DNA of 64,000 bases from Conchocele bisecta (Eukaryota > Mollusca > Bivalvia > Lucinida > Thyasiridae). The notes below the pieces were generated by a model that worked only from the letters and a program-made list of their open reading frames with translations, did no database searches and was not told the DNA's origin. The translations under genes were made by a program, and so were the position numbers. Numbering within the stretch: position 1 is the first letter of the stretch; every line of letters starts with the position of its first letter. This document shows positions 51,895 through 62,504 of this stretch, in pieces. The DNA lies in the NCBI GenBank assembly GCA_029237695.1, contig CM055273.1, positions 55,603,968-55,667,967 of the forward strand, written 5' to 3'.

Positions 51895-52168
51895 ATATGC
51901 GACAAGCCTTGTGATTGTGTACCTTAGAAGGTACATGTATGTCATGAAAAATATTTACAAAATTCGCTATATATTCCGTAAATGATGTCGAAAGTTAACG
52001 AAATCTTCATAGCAAATGCGGAATAGTCTACCGACTATTCCGCATTTGCACTGAATATTTTGTCAACCTTCAACGTCATTTACAGAAAATATCACAGTTT
52101 CTGTAAATTATTTCATGAAAATTGCACATTTTCTTGCGTACAAAATCACATGGCTTGTCTTATATCGA
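51895..52168. mobile_element. Family K element
   Basis: 'GCGACAAGCCTTGTGATTGT' to 'AATCACATGGCTTGTCTTAT', stem 'AGCAAATGCGGAATAGTC' / 'GACTATTCCGCATTTGC', 'GATGTCGAAAGTTAACGAAA'. Complete, 270 bp. Confidence 0.8.
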
Positions 52169-52890
52169 ATGTTTAAACAGCATGTTCCCAACTAATGCAG
52201 TATGTAGGAATATTGCTACTGTAACGATATGGTCTGACCCTCCGACTGTAAATGAAATATCTCAGGGTATACATACTAATATTGAGACAAGCACACATCA
52301 ACGGGGACCAGTTCAATCTCGTAATTCTGATGCAATAAACATTAAATGGCATGCGTAGAATATATAAGACCATCAGTTTGGATTGTCTAATCATTGTGCA
52401 AATTGCTCGCTTAAACGCTATACACTCCGGTTGGGTTTGTCATGTTGGACCCACGCCGGGTCACCTTGGGGAGCCGTTTGATAGTCAGTTCACGCGTGGT
52501 AATCCGGGTCTCTGAGATATATGTTCATTTTGAATAAATCCACTATATATGAACGATTGCGTGTTAATAAAAGTATGATTGCAGAACTAATCCGTTGTTC
52601 GTCTTAGAGAGGTTCCACAGAAGGTGCAATTCAGATGGTGATCACAACAACATTACGTTGCACTACGAATGGATCTAACTGTGTCAATATCATAGGGTTA
52701 CGGCTTTGTCAACACTGACATGCGTGTTATATGGAGTCACACTTCCGTCGACTTGCGACCTGCGAGTCGACGGGGTGCGCTTGTTAAACAGTCACAAACG
52801 TAACGTGTTACAATTGAGCCACGGGCACGGGCCGCTCTCGCAAACTTTGAGACATTATTGGTCAGTTAATCTGAACATTTTTATATCTAC
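52169..52890. other. Unassigned non-coding stretch
   Basis: An H scrap lies at 52600-52620 ('GTCTTAGAGAGGTTCCACAG'). A small inverted pair 'CGTCGACTTGCGACC' / 'GCGAGTCGACG' is at 52747-52778. No gene is recognised. Confidence 0.4.
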
Positions 52891-52930
52891 GACTGGAGAA
52901 ATGAGGCTTTTGGGCTTAGCGACCAGTGTA

Positions 52931-53068
52931 GAATAATTATTTGAGTTTATGTAGATTCTGCGTTCCTTGAACGCAGAATCTACATAAACTCAAATAATCA
53001 ATGCTAGCTCTAAATAATTAATGCTATGTTTACTTATTTAGAGCTAGCATTACTTATTTCAGTTTATG
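52931..53068. repeat. Two adjacent hairpins interrupting an M fragment
   Basis: First: 'ATTATTTGAGTTTATGTAGA' with exact inverse, loop CTT (52935-53000). Second: 'AATGCTAGCTCTAAATAA' / 'TTATTTAGAGCTAGCATT' (53002-53052). An M start ('GGAGAAATGAGGCTTTTGGG', 52892) breaks off at 'GACCAGTGTAGA'. Confidence 0.7.
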
Positions 53069-53334
53069 TAGTTTCGGCGTTCCATACGAGTACAGCATGA
53101 TGTGATGAATGCATTAATGCTAGCATGGCTGCAGAAATATGTCTTGTCGGATTACTGAATAATGCATGGTAGCTGTTGTGTAATGTATTGCACCAGCTGC
53201 TCAGCAACGGAGATGTTATCTAGATGGGAGCAGTGAATGATCTAGTTTAAATTAGAAACTGTTAGTCCTTTGTACAAACGTCCGGTTATTCTAGTTAACC
53301 GTTAGCCACTTGCGCAAATGGCACCTGCATACTC

Positions 53335-53957
53335 TACTGTATGTTTCACGAAACCTGCCCAAATTGTACGGCTATATAAAGCAAAAACAATATTTCTTTC
53401 GATAATATTAAGTTATAGCAAAATTTAAGAATGAGACTACTTTTTATTTCGTGAAATTTAGCCCAATATTGATTTTATTGCGAAAAAACAATTTCCACAT
53501 GTTAAATCCCCATAGACATCTTCACAGAGTGAAGATGTCTATGGGGATTTAACATGGGGACATTTTTCTAATTTCAGAAATAGTGGACTGATTTTCACAT
53601 TGTTGTTTTCTTAGTTAGATCATTTCCAAACTATCTAGCCAGGTTTCAGAACCAATTTCCAATTTGTTTCGTTTTTCGACTCCTCCTCCAGGTTCTCCAT
53701 CTCTTTTTTGAATATATATTCGATTATCCAATCAAATATTCGAATACCATTTTTACCATTCGATGCCATCCCTACTTGTTCCCCATGTTAAATTCCCATA
53801 GAGAACTCATTTTTCTTAATAAAATCAATATTTGACCAAATTTCACGAAATAAGGCTCATTTTTAAATTTTGCTATAATTTAATATTATCAAAAATATAT
53901 TGTTTTTGCATTATTTATATAGCCGTAAGATTTGGACAGGTTTCGTGAAACGTAAAC
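53335..53957. mobile_element. Family U element, copy 3, with insertion
   Basis: 'ACTGTATGTTTCACGAAACC' to 'GGTTTCGTGAAACGTAAACT'; centre hairpin 53511-53541 as in copy 2. A ~70-bp foreign piece ('TATTCGATTATCCAATCAAA') sits at 53708-53778. Confidence 0.8.
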
Positions 53958-55008
53958 TCCAATATATTATACTTATATCATAGTCACATACACACATGTC
54001 TGGATATTCGAATTAACCGTTCTAAAGTCGCATGCAACACATTAAAAAGCCATGGTTTTATAATTCAGCCTTAGTTGTTTAGGCAAATGCTAGGATATTC
54101 CAATAACCTTTGTCGCTTGCGCAAACGCTAGCATGTTAAATTGAAATGTCTGGCGTTTGCGCAAGCGACTGAAATTCATCCAAAATGACCGAGATGAAGC
54201 TCAGTCACTTGCGCACAAGTTTCAAGTTAACGCTTCTAGAAGTCCTGCGTAAATGCATGCAGTGGTAGTGTAGGTTCAACTCTTAGAAAGTGGGACATGA
54301 AAATATCGTCTGCTGTGATTTCCTATTTTGTCGATTTTTCACAATAGAAACATGGTTTTGCAGCAATATAGAATAATGTTTTGTTGAGAAAAGTCGCAAC
54401 GAAAAAATAAACAACACGCGACAAATTTTAGCTCAGAATGTTAAGGATTAATGTAGTCCTACACAAACGCCAGAAACAATTTGAGTTAAGGTTCAATCAC
54501 ACTAAACAATCAGATATCCATGAGCGGTGTAGTCAAACGGTGTAGTACGTTAAGAAATATAATCCAGCTTTGCTAGGCCATATACACTCTTTGCTTGCAG
54601 AAACCGGTCGATTGGTGTACTAATCTACTTCACAGGCATGTTACTGTATCATTTACATCAGTTTCAAGCATGTGCTTTGGGACTATTTTGTAAGTCGGAA
54701 CATGTTTGTCATGAGAGGCAGTTTAAATTCAAGCCGCTGAATTTTTGCGCCACGACCAGGGTAGTCGCAAGAGATTGAATGTATCTTTCTTAACAATACG
54801 TAAACCTATATTTTAATTAGTAAATATCCAGGATAATAATTCACAATAAGCTTGTTTTCAAATCCTGTTCTCAATTGTATGTATATATATCTCACTTGCC
54901 ATAACTTGACATACATATTGTTTAAACTAAAAGTAGTTCTGGCCTGGCAAACGGAAATAAATTCTTGTTAATACCCTGGCTATATTTACATCGGCTAAAT
55001 ATATCGCT
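53958..55008. other. AT-rich unassigned stretch with one hairpin
   Basis: Hairpin 54112-54169: 'GTCGCTTGCGCAAACGC' and exact inverse with an 18-base loop. 'CTTGCGCAA'-type motifs recur nearby (53313, 54210). No gene is recognised. Confidence 0.5.
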
Positions 55009-55924
55009 GAATACACACCCGTTATCCGGAGATACGCAACTAGGGGAGGAGAACATGGAAAGGGGAACGCACAAACTAGTGGGAATTTGGAGGGTTTGTA
55101 AAATTAGCTAAAACAATATATTTTATGCATGATCAGAACAATGTGAGCTTGCAACGTTGAGGAAGAATGATTGAAGCACATGTAGCAAAAATATTGAGCT
55201 CGAACGCCGTCGTAAAAGTTGAAAATTTATAAATTCAATATAGGATTTTATTTTTTTTTGTAATTTTTGTTTAAAAAATCGTCTTTCCTGCACCAATCGT
55301 ATGCTTTTCAGCACTATCAGGCATACAGTTATGTTTGCTGATCATTTACACTGATACCTTGAAAGCGACAGCGACCAGGATATTCTGAGAAAAAAATGGC
55401 GGCCGTTTTATGCACCGTGGTATAGCGCAAAATGGTGCACAAAAACTATGGGACTGGAGGACACAAATTGGGGGACGAGTGCACACAAACTGTGGAACGC
55501 GCTGCACAGAAAATGCCAATATACGTGGGTTTTAAGTTGCAAATTCACGTATGTATTTACAAAAATATTATATTTGCAGACGAGGATCCACGAATATTTA
55601 CGCAGGGGCCGGTCCAAATGTGTCTGTAAGGAATTTATGCAAGTTTTTAATCAATATTCACCACAATTATGCATTGTTTTAGTAAGTTCGCTGTTCAATG
55701 CAGGCTTCTTTAGCAGCGCTCGTTTATTAATGGGCGAGCAGAGCCTCATTTCGTATGCAATCAGTAAACCCGTTTAATACATATCACACATTAAACCATA
55801 GGTCACCACCTAAACTCGCACCACACTTCGTTTATAACTTGAAGCACGGGGTTTGGGAGAATCAACCATGCGGAACTGAGTTAACCATGCTAATCGATGA
55901 CCAGGCGAAGTAGTGCAGCCAAGG

Positions 55925-56157
55925 TCAGGGCCGGATCCTGGATTTAGGAGAAAGGGGGGGCGTGGGTGAGGGGGGTATGGGGGTCCTCCCCTAGAAAATT
56001 TAGAAAATTTGAGTGTCTCTGATGCATTTTCCTGGCATTTGAGAACAGAATACTGATAGCCTTTTCTAATCTGAATAAAAAAAATCATTGCTTCGTCAAA
56101 AATAGGGGGGGGGGCGTACGCCTCTCACGCCCCCACCCCCCTGGATCCGGGCCTGAA
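55925..56157. mobile_element. Family S G-run/C-run element, copy 2
   Basis: 'GGCCGGATCCTGGATTTAGG' and 'CCCCCTGGATCCGGGCCTG' are inverted ends; G-runs follow each inner side. Interior 'TGCATTTTCCTGGCATTT' resembles 13755 ('CGCATTTCCTGCGTTCTGG'). Confidence 0.7.
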
Positions 56158-56395
56158 GGTGCAACTCAATCTTATTATCATTGGCGTTAGCAAGACGTTT
56201 GGCAATGATAACCATAATGAGAGTGTCCTGTGTATTCTCGAGGCAGATAGCGACACATTCCAGTCGGAATTATCCCGGAATAAGGACCGACTCTCATTGC
56301 AATTGAGATACTGCACAGTCCGTCAGCGGGCTGCAAAACACACATAGAGCACCCACCGCCACAAGTTTAAGAACTTTCCACCGGTAAAGACAGTG

Positions 56396-56470
56396 ATGCT
56401 GGAGCGCGAGTGGCCTAGGGTGTAGCGAGATGGACTGTGGATCGGAGGTCCCCGAACTACACCGGAGGAA
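56396..56470 (+). repeat. tRNA-like fragment
   Basis: 'GAGTGGCCTAGGGTGTAGCG' and 'GGATCGGAGGTCCCCG' resemble the front two thirds of a tRNA-derived SINE head. The B box is lost. Confidence 0.4.
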
Positions 56471-57678
56471 TATATATACATACAATACAATTGCAGTGTT
56501 ACTTAGTATAAGTATGGTGTTTATATGTTGTATATACACATCACGGTGCTCTCCGACAAACAGTGGGTGCTACAGAAACAACAACGATTGCGTCACAAAC
56601 ATTCTATGACGGACGGAATGGTCGTAGGACGAACGAATGCACTTGTGAATCGATGGATTGGTTATCGCGGACAAAACTTTATGGCGACCCCCGAAATTCT
56701 GCGGATGAAATCATGTCGACTTGTCGTATGCCGTGCAAGCTTGCTGTGGTCTTTCTCCGGGTACTCCGGGTTTCCTCCGAGTTTAGGTGGTGACCTATGG
56801 TTTAATGTGTGATATGTATTAAACGGGTTTACTGATTAAATGAATACGAAATGAGGCTCTGCTCGCCCATTAATAAACGAGCGCTGCTAAAGAAGCCTGC
56901 ATTGAACAGCGAACTTACTAAAACAATGCATAATTGTGGTGAATATTGATTAAAAACTTGCATAAATTCCTTACAGACACATTTGGACCGGCCCCTGCGT
57001 AAATATTCGTGGATCCTCGTCTGCAAATATAATATTTTTGTAAATACATACGTGAATTTGCAACTTAAAACACGTATATTGGCATTTTCTGTGCAGCGCG
57101 TTCCACAGTTTGTGTGCACTCGTCCCCCAATTTGTGTCCTCCAGTCCCATAGTTTTTGTGCACCATTTTGCGCTATACCACGGTGCATAAAACGGCCGCC
57201 ATTTTTTTCTCAGAAGATCCTGGTCGCTGTCGCTTTCAAGGTATCAGTGTAAATGATCAGCAAACATAACTGTATGCCTGATAGTGCTGAAAAGCATACG
57301 ATTGGTGCAGGAAAGACGATTTTTTAAACAAAAATTACCAAAAAAAATAAAATCCTATATTGAATTTATAAATTTTCAACTTTTACGACGGCGTTCGAGC
57401 TCAATATTTTTGCTACATGTGCTTCAATCATTCTTCCTCAACGTTGCAAGCTCACATTGTTCTGATCATGCATAAAATATATTGTTTTAGCTAATTTTAC
57501 AAACCATCCAAATTCCCACTAGTTTGTGCGTTCCCCTTTCCATGTTCTCCTCCCCTAGTTGCGTATCTCCGGATAACGGGTGTGGAATATAGCAATAACT
57601 CACAAAAGAGCCGCCTACAAATTATGCCACAAATTGTATGACTAGGGATGTAGTCCCCGTTGAAAATTATGGCAGCGT

Positions 57679-57840
57679 CCTGGTGCCAATGCGAACATAT
57701 TTGTATAAGTCCTAATTATGAGACACTAACTCATAATTAGGAGATGCTATGTCCTAATTAAGAGTTACTATCTCGTTATTAGGATTTAGTATCTGCTAAT
57801 TAGGAGATAAATATAGTTTAGCATTGGCACTAGGTGCTTC
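57679..57840. mobile_element. Family EE element: alternating CCTAATTA repeat
   Basis: Ends 'CCTGGTGCCAATGC' and 'GCATTGGCACTAGGTGC' are inverted repeats. Inside, 'TCCTAATTATGAGACACTAA' and its inverse alternate about every 20 bp (five to six units). Confidence 0.75.
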
Positions 57841-57914
57841 CATAGAAAATGACCACCGACCTCCGTCTGGCGCAGCCGTCACAATGGGCGTACATATATA
57901 TTGCCGTTTATCTG

Positions 57915-58222
57915 GGTCTATTTCACCAACATTGCAAAGTATACTTTTCTAGCAAAGAATACTTTGAGGGAGAACTTTTAAATTTTAGGATAAATTTATT
58001 AATTGTTAATAAAATTATACTGAATTTATTACATTATCACAGCCAATTTGGCTGTGATAATGTAATAAATTCAGTATAATAATTCTGGATACTTTTAATC
58101 ATCAAATATATGCAGTGGTTAGTTCTATATGAAATAATGCATTTCAGGAAAAATAAATGATTACTCCCTCATAGTATACTTTGCTAGAAAAGTATACTTT
58201 GCAATATTGGTGAAATCGGCTA
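57915..58222. mobile_element. Family B MITE, copy 3
   Basis: 'CTATTTCACCAACATTGCAA' to 'GCAATATTGGTGAAATCGGC', core palindrome 58012-58080 with 'CACAGCCAATTTGGCTGTG'. Complete, ~305 bp. Confidence 0.9.
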
Positions 58223-58279
58223 CAGAGCAAATAGGACAAGATCATGTGCAGTCGGACCTCTATACATCGGAGAAGGGTG

Positions 58280-58683
58280 TTTATCAGGTAACTTGCCCTG
58301 CATTGACCGAATACGTACTGACTGATAACATATTGTTATATCATGCATTGCCCTTATATAAACATCCGGGTTACAACGAAGTGAAAACTAACGTTCCATT
58401 GGTCGGATGATGTCACGTGACGTTACCGAAAGGCGTCAGTGTAATGACGCAACGTAAACAAGTCCGCGTTCTGTCCATAGAATACGACGTCATCTAATGT
58501 CATTTTCGAGCATAAAACGTTACCTGATAAATAGAATACCAGGCTAGTGTCTTTTGATAGCAAGTTTATCAGGCTCGGCTCGGAAACGGTAGGAGTTCCT
58601 CGGCAAGCCTCGTAATTCCTACACGTTTCCTAGCCTTGCCTGATAAACTTAATATCAAAAGACACTAGCCTGGTTTTCTCTAT
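58280..58683 (-). mobile_element. Family D element, copy 4 (D2+D1, inverted)
   Basis: D2 58280-58531, 'TTTATCAGGTAACTTGCCCT' to 'CGTTACCTGATAAA'; D1 58532-58683, 'ATAGAATACCAGGCTAGTGT' to 'CTAGCCTGGTTTTCTCTAT'. Module order is the exact reverse of 44229-44632. Confidence 0.85.
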
Positions 58684-58929
58684 ATCTGTGACTTTAGTTG
58701 AGTTTCACTGTCATCTCTGAGCATAATACATTATATGTACCCCGCAAAACATATGGTTGCCACCCTGTCCGTCTCTTCTTTTGCCCGGGCACACATTCGG
58801 GGTCTTAGAGGGTTGGAGTTGTGGCCTGAGACAACATAAAACAGTGCAACTTATTCCATACCACCTAGGGCTATATTGCTTCTTAGGGGGTCATTCCTTT
58901 GTTTGAAAATAATGGATGTACCACCTAAG

Positions 58930-59118
58930 TGGTGCAATGTAAGAACGTCGGTCTGTCCACCTGTCCGTATGTGTGTCCAAGACTTGCGTTAACGTTTTCA
59001 GCTACCTACTGTCTCTGTTACCATACGTCGGATTAGCTTGAAACTCCATATATCTAAGTATCATCATCCATATTTTCATTCTACAGTACATCCACGGGAC
59101 AGCTGGGCTCAAGCTTAC
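58930..59118 (+). repeat. Family BB repeat, copy 2
   Basis: 'GGTCTGTCCACCTGTCCGTA', 'GTTAACGTTTTCAGCTACCT', 'GATTAGCTTGAAACTCCATA', 'ATCATCATCCATATTTTCAT', colinear with 29683-29892. Confidence 0.55.
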
Positions 59119-59154
59119 TGACATATGACTTCGACATTTGAGGGTTGTTTTGCA

Positions 59155-59664
59155 TTAAAGGTGCATGCCCACTCAGTAGGCACAACATGTTCTTTATATC
59201 AGAAATATCATCTGACATTTCTGGCAAAATAAACATTATTTCACCATTACCCCGCGTATTGATTGGCATTATTATACATCTTATATCATACGTAATTTTG
59301 CACACTGATATCAGGGGCGATAACCGTGTTTCCTTAAAAATTTAACGGACACTACTATTTATTATCTGTAGTTATATTTTGATGTGTAATGATCATACAT
59401 TATAATCTGTCGGAAATATTTTTGTTCAGGTGACGCATTTAATTAGTATAAATAATTTAAAAAAGATCATGCCTCATTTGCATATGAAAATAACCTGATA
59501 CCACCGCGCGTCACTATCAGTAAAATAAATAATACTAAGTTATTTTATCTATATACCGGGCATTCGTAATTGTTAGAACCGGTGGAATAGTGACACACTT
59601 ATATACACTTATTTAATTCCTATAAACAACATGTTGTGCCTACTGAGTGGGCATGTACCTTTAA
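59155..59664 (+). mobile_element. Family P element, complete, TTAA-flanked
   Basis: TTAA 59155-59158 and 59661-59664; ends 'AAAGGTGCATGCCCACTCAG' and 'CTGAGTGGGCATGTACCTTT'. The inverted repeats extend ~60 bp. No transposase frame in 510 bp; non-autonomous. Confidence 0.9.
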
Positions 59665-59751
59665 CGTGTTTGAAGGTTCGATCCATGAGTGTTGCTGATT
59701 ACTGCTGATTACTTAATCATTGCCAAGCCCATGAACGTGTCTCATATTCAA

Positions 59752-59808
59752 TGGGACCTCTCAAAACCAGACACACTGGGGGCCGGTTGAGAGAGATTCC
59801 ATTCTAAC
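59752..59808. repeat. Family H fragment
   Basis: 'GGGACCTCTCAAAACCAGAC' and 'GGTTGAGAGAGATTCCATT', a worn hairpin. Confidence 0.55.
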
Positions 59809-59814
59809 GCAAGT

Positions 59815-60055
59815 GTTGCTTTGACTGGAGAAATGGGGCTTATGTGATGTTTGACCAGCGTAGCTCGTGATTAAACAACGCACTCATGTGGCCTGATAAT
59901 GGTATATAGTTCTTGTTAGAAGCATACCGGGTGTTTCATTGATGGAATGTCGAACAGTGCAGATCCTGATCAGCCTGTGCGGATGCACAGGCTGATCTGG
60001 ATATACACTGGTCGCACAACCCATAAACCCCAATTCTTCAATCTCAAATACAAAT
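59815..60055. mobile_element. Family M MITE, copy 7
   Basis: 'TGCTTTGACTGGAGAAATGG' to 'AATTCTTCAATCTC', core 59950-60017 'GAACAGTGCAGATCCTGATC' and inverse, with the 'TGTTTCATTGATGGAATG' block. Confidence 0.75.
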
Positions 60056-60168
60056 ACGGAATGCTTGTGCAATGTTCACAATTGTGAACAATAATGATAA
60101 ATGTGGTTACACAAATGCATGTAATCCGTCTATACATTACCATTTCAACACTTCACTAAATCACAATG

Positions 60169-60235
60169 TTTGAAAACGGTGTAGATCTAGATGATGCGAC
60201 TCGTCACGAGCCGTCTCATCTAGGTCTGCTTTGTT
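60169..60235. repeat. Family L core hairpin, solitary
   Basis: 'GTAGATCTAGATGATGCGAC' and 'GAGCCGTCTCATCTAGGTCT'. No TTAA ends. Confidence 0.55.
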
Positions 60236-60284
60236 CGCTGATATTTTTGTTTCTGTATTTTACCACAGTTACTCATTTTCTAAC

Positions 60285-60359
60285 CCGAATTATCTGCCTG
60301 TAACGCAGGGCGATTTACGACTTACTTACGTCGCCCTGCGTTGCAGACAGATAATTCGG
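60285..60359. mobile_element. Hairpin flanked by a 17-bp direct repeat
   Basis: Stem 'CCGAATTATCTGCCTGTAAC' / inverse with 'GCAGGGCGA' / 'TCGCCCTGC' inside. 'GTTACTCATTTTCTAAC' stands exactly on both sides (60268-60284 and 60360-60376), which looks like a long target duplication. Confidence 0.8.
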
Positions 60360-60447
60360 GTTACTCATTTTCTAACATGAAATTGTCCATGCAAGCTACA
60401 TATACGTATGAATGAAAACAATACACATTAATTACCGTATACAGTCA

Positions 60448-60668
60448 GAATATTCATATTTTTGCAACGAATATGACATATACATGTATGTTCATCTCGT
60501 GGTGTGAAATGTCTATATTTCACGAGTGCCTAACGGCACTCGTGAAATATGGACATTTCACACCTCTCGATGAACATATATGTCATATTCATGACACTCG
60601 TTAAATATGGAAATTTCACACCACTCGATGAACATATATGTCATATTCGTTGCAAAAATATGAATATC
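60448..60668. mobile_element. Family DD hairpin with duplicated right arm
   Basis: Left arm 'GAATATTCATATTTTTGCAA', 'GACATATACATGTATGTTCA', 'GTGGTGTGAAATGTCTATAT'; centre 'GAGTGCCTAACGGCACTC'. The right arm is present twice: 60540-60590 and again, with the true end, 60595-60668 ('GATGAACATATATGTCATAT' in both). Confidence 0.8.
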
Positions 60669-60669
60669 C

Positions 60670-61140
60670 TCTATTTATTCTCAACTCTTTACTATACTGG
60701 CTTCAGTCGGTAGTCAATTTATGTTGGCTTCATTGTTATGTGTGAAGTTATTCTCCACTGAAATATGCATGCACCACGCGCGCACTACAATTACCATTTT
60801 GACAATAAACTCAATGCTATCGAGATAGGTTGTGTTGATAACGTCGGGCGATGATAACTTGTAGCCCCCTGTGCCCGTCCAAATCGATTGATCCAACAGC
60901 CAAAACATATTTCATATTGAATCATAATACATGTAGAAGTATTTCTGATGAGAAATTAGATAAGTTAATGTTTATTTAATAAACATGGCGGTACATTACT
61001 AGCGTGGTTCTAAAAGAATTATAAACATTAGGAGGCGGTGTAGTGTCCATGTGGGGCTATCAATGTTGGAAATTGATACGTTAATGACGCTGAGGTCACA
61101 TGATGTTTTCAGCTTCACGGAATGGATTCACAGTTTCACA
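60670..61140. other. Unassigned non-coding stretch
   Basis: No repeat family or coding frame is recognised between the DD and J elements. Confidence 0.45.
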
Positions 61141-61151
61141 ACTCTTTCTCT

Positions 61152-61380
61152 AGTGCTTCTATCCGCGCCGGCGTAAAATGTTTCACGTCGAAAAATGCAC
61201 CATTCCGGAACGAGATGCCACTAAGCTCTACTTGGAGTTGATCACATACACGCGTTCTCTTGCGCCGGTTACTAGAGGAAAATGTGTGTATGCATCTTCT
61301 GCATGTAGCCGAACGGGAATTCGCCACGATTCCGGCGTAAATTTCGACGTGAAACATTTTATGCTGGCACGGAGGAGTGC
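61152..61380. mobile_element. Family J element, copy 2
   Basis: 'CGCGCCGGCGTAAAATGTTT' and 'CCGGCGTAAATTTCGACGTG' / 'AAACATTTTATGCTGGCACG'. Start-to-core match with 2301-2522. Paired frames of 73 and 81 aa on opposite strands follow from the inverted ends. Confidence 0.65.
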
Positions 61381-61532
61381 AGTATCAGTGACTATAAACT
61401 TAAATCGTTGTCTAAATTCTTAATGCGGTAAATGCGGACATTGCAAAAACTCTAAACAAAAATATCAGGATTTGTCGTGATGACGTCACGCGTAACGCCA
61501 AACCGACAAACCCCGCCATGTTTACGCTACGG

Positions 61533-61768
61533 GGGCCCGTTTCACTAAACTTCGTACGAATAAATTGTTCGTAAGTGCAAATTTAGGATCGTCTTCATTT
61601 AAATTGATGGATTTACATTTATTGAACATATGCAGCATATGCTCAATAAATGTAAATCCAATAATTGTTTACAAGAAAACTTTGTTAATGTGAAATTTGC
61701 AGACTATCATAATTTTGCACTTACAAACAAAAATTTTAGTCGTACGACGTTTAATGAAACGGCCCCCT
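61533..61768 (-). mobile_element. Family G MITE, complete, inverted
   Basis: 'GGGGGCCCGTTTCACTAAAC' to 'TTTAATGAAACGGCCCCC', core 61608-61660. The asymmetric 'GTTTACAAGAAAACTTTGTT' block is on the right, opposite to 42739. Confidence 0.85.
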
Positions 61769-61936
61769 GATGCCCCAGATGTAGTTCTAAGGGAAGTTAC
61801 TCGTGATTGTCTAAGTTCGGTAATCTACATCATCCATGTACATGTATGAGACCGACCTATTGGCACGATCGGTGTACAGTGGGCGGGCATTGATCAACAA
61901 ATACAGACATGATAACTCAGCCGTGCATTACCCAAT

Positions 61937-62092
61937 TGTAACAGGAAGAGAACGATATGCAGCCGGCCCGGGACTCGAACCCGGCACCTCCCGCTTACAA
62001 GGCGGTCGCTTTACCTTCTGAGCTAACCTAACCGGGCACAGATACACATCTTCTCTCCTGAGTTACTAGATCCGTACCGTGACATTCTCCCC
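61937..62092 (-). mobile_element. tRNA-derived SINE-like unit 1
   Basis: Reverse strand: 'GTCACGGTACGGATCTAGTA', 'CTCAGGAGAGAAGATGTGTA', tRNA-like part (61961-62037), then 'TTCTCTTCCTGTTACAATTG'. Next to the same unit at 62200-62346. The tRNA part has a 5-base duplication (TTAGG) at the acceptor/D junction that breaks the fold. Confidence 0.7.
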
Positions 62093-62199
62093 CGCCAAAG
62101 TGAAATTCGTCTTCAAATTACATATTATTTGGAATTAGTGATTATCTGTGGGACAATCTCGGAGTATATACATCAGTCACGATCCCATCAGTTGGGCGC

Positions 62200-62346
62200 C
62201 AATTGTAACAGGAAGAGAAAAATATGCACCCGACCCGGGACTCGAATCCGGCACCTCCCGCTTACAAGGCAGTCGCTCTACCGACTGAGCTAACCGGACA
62301 CAGATACATATCTTCTCTCCTGAGTTACTAGATCCGTACCGTGACA
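62200..62346 (-). mobile_element. tRNA-derived SINE-like unit 2
   Basis: Same order as unit 1, ~263 bp downstream, with 'GGAAGAGAAAAATATGCACC' and 'ACTAGATCCGTACCGTGACA'. The pair is a tandem duplication, or two insertions of one family. Confidence 0.7.
62228..62299 (-). tRNA. tRNA-like, anticodon TGT (Thr-type), within SINE unit 2
   Basis: On the minus strand the 72-nt sequence folds as a cloverleaf. The 7-bp acceptor (GTCCGGT with GTCGGGT) uses several G-U pairs; D arm 'GCTCAGTCGGTAGAGC'; anticodon loop CTTGTAA (TGT); T arm 'CCGGATTCGAGTCCCGG' with one A-C mismatch. A box 'TAGCTCAGTCGG' and B box 'GATTCGAGTCC'. Because its flanks are duplicated with it at 61937, it is probably a SINE head or pseudogene rather than a working tRNA gene. 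Confidence 0.5.
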
Positions 62347-62432
62347 CAATTACATGATCAGATGACGTCAAAAGATGACCCGGGGGCGTGGAATTTCAAG
62401 TTGAAACCCAAACGGTTCATAAGAAGGGAAGA

Positions 62433-62504
62433 CAGTGGTGCCTCTCTAAACAGGACACCCTGGGGACCTCCCAGGGTGTCCGGTTTAGAGAGGCTCCACT
62501 GTTA
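62433..62504. mobile_element. Family H hairpin
   Basis: 'AGTGGTGCCTCTCTAAACAG' and 'GGTTTAGAGAGGCTCCACTG' around 'CCCTGGGGACCTCCCAGGG', followed by extended-H text to 62640 ('GCAATCACGAACATGCATTG'). Confidence 0.75.

Larger units (their letters stand above)
55014..57584. mobile_element. 2.57-kb element with ~805-bp terminal inverted repeats
   Basis: The left arm 55014-55818 and right arm 56778-57584 are inverse copies with only a few differences by eye. Outer ends 'CACACCCGTTATCCGGAG' and 'CTCCGGATAACGGGTGTG'. GAATA occurs at 55009-55013 and 57585-57589, consistent with a 5-bp target duplication. The 960-bp centre has no transposase; it holds an S element and a tRNA-like fragment. Frames of 109 and 119 aa are the same arm sequence read in each copy. 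It could be a fold-back or internally replaced DNA transposon. Confidence 0.85.

Noticed and set aside
55448..57188. Frames of 109 and 119 aa with near-identical sequence on opposite strands
   Set aside because: They are the two inverted arms of the 2.57-kb element. No recognised domain, no full-length frame, different starts in the two arms.
62228..62299. Ordinary functional tRNA-Thr gene
   Set aside because: The tRNA-like part and both flanks are repeated at 61937, the T arm has a mismatch and the acceptor depends on G-U pairs; a SINE head is more likely.
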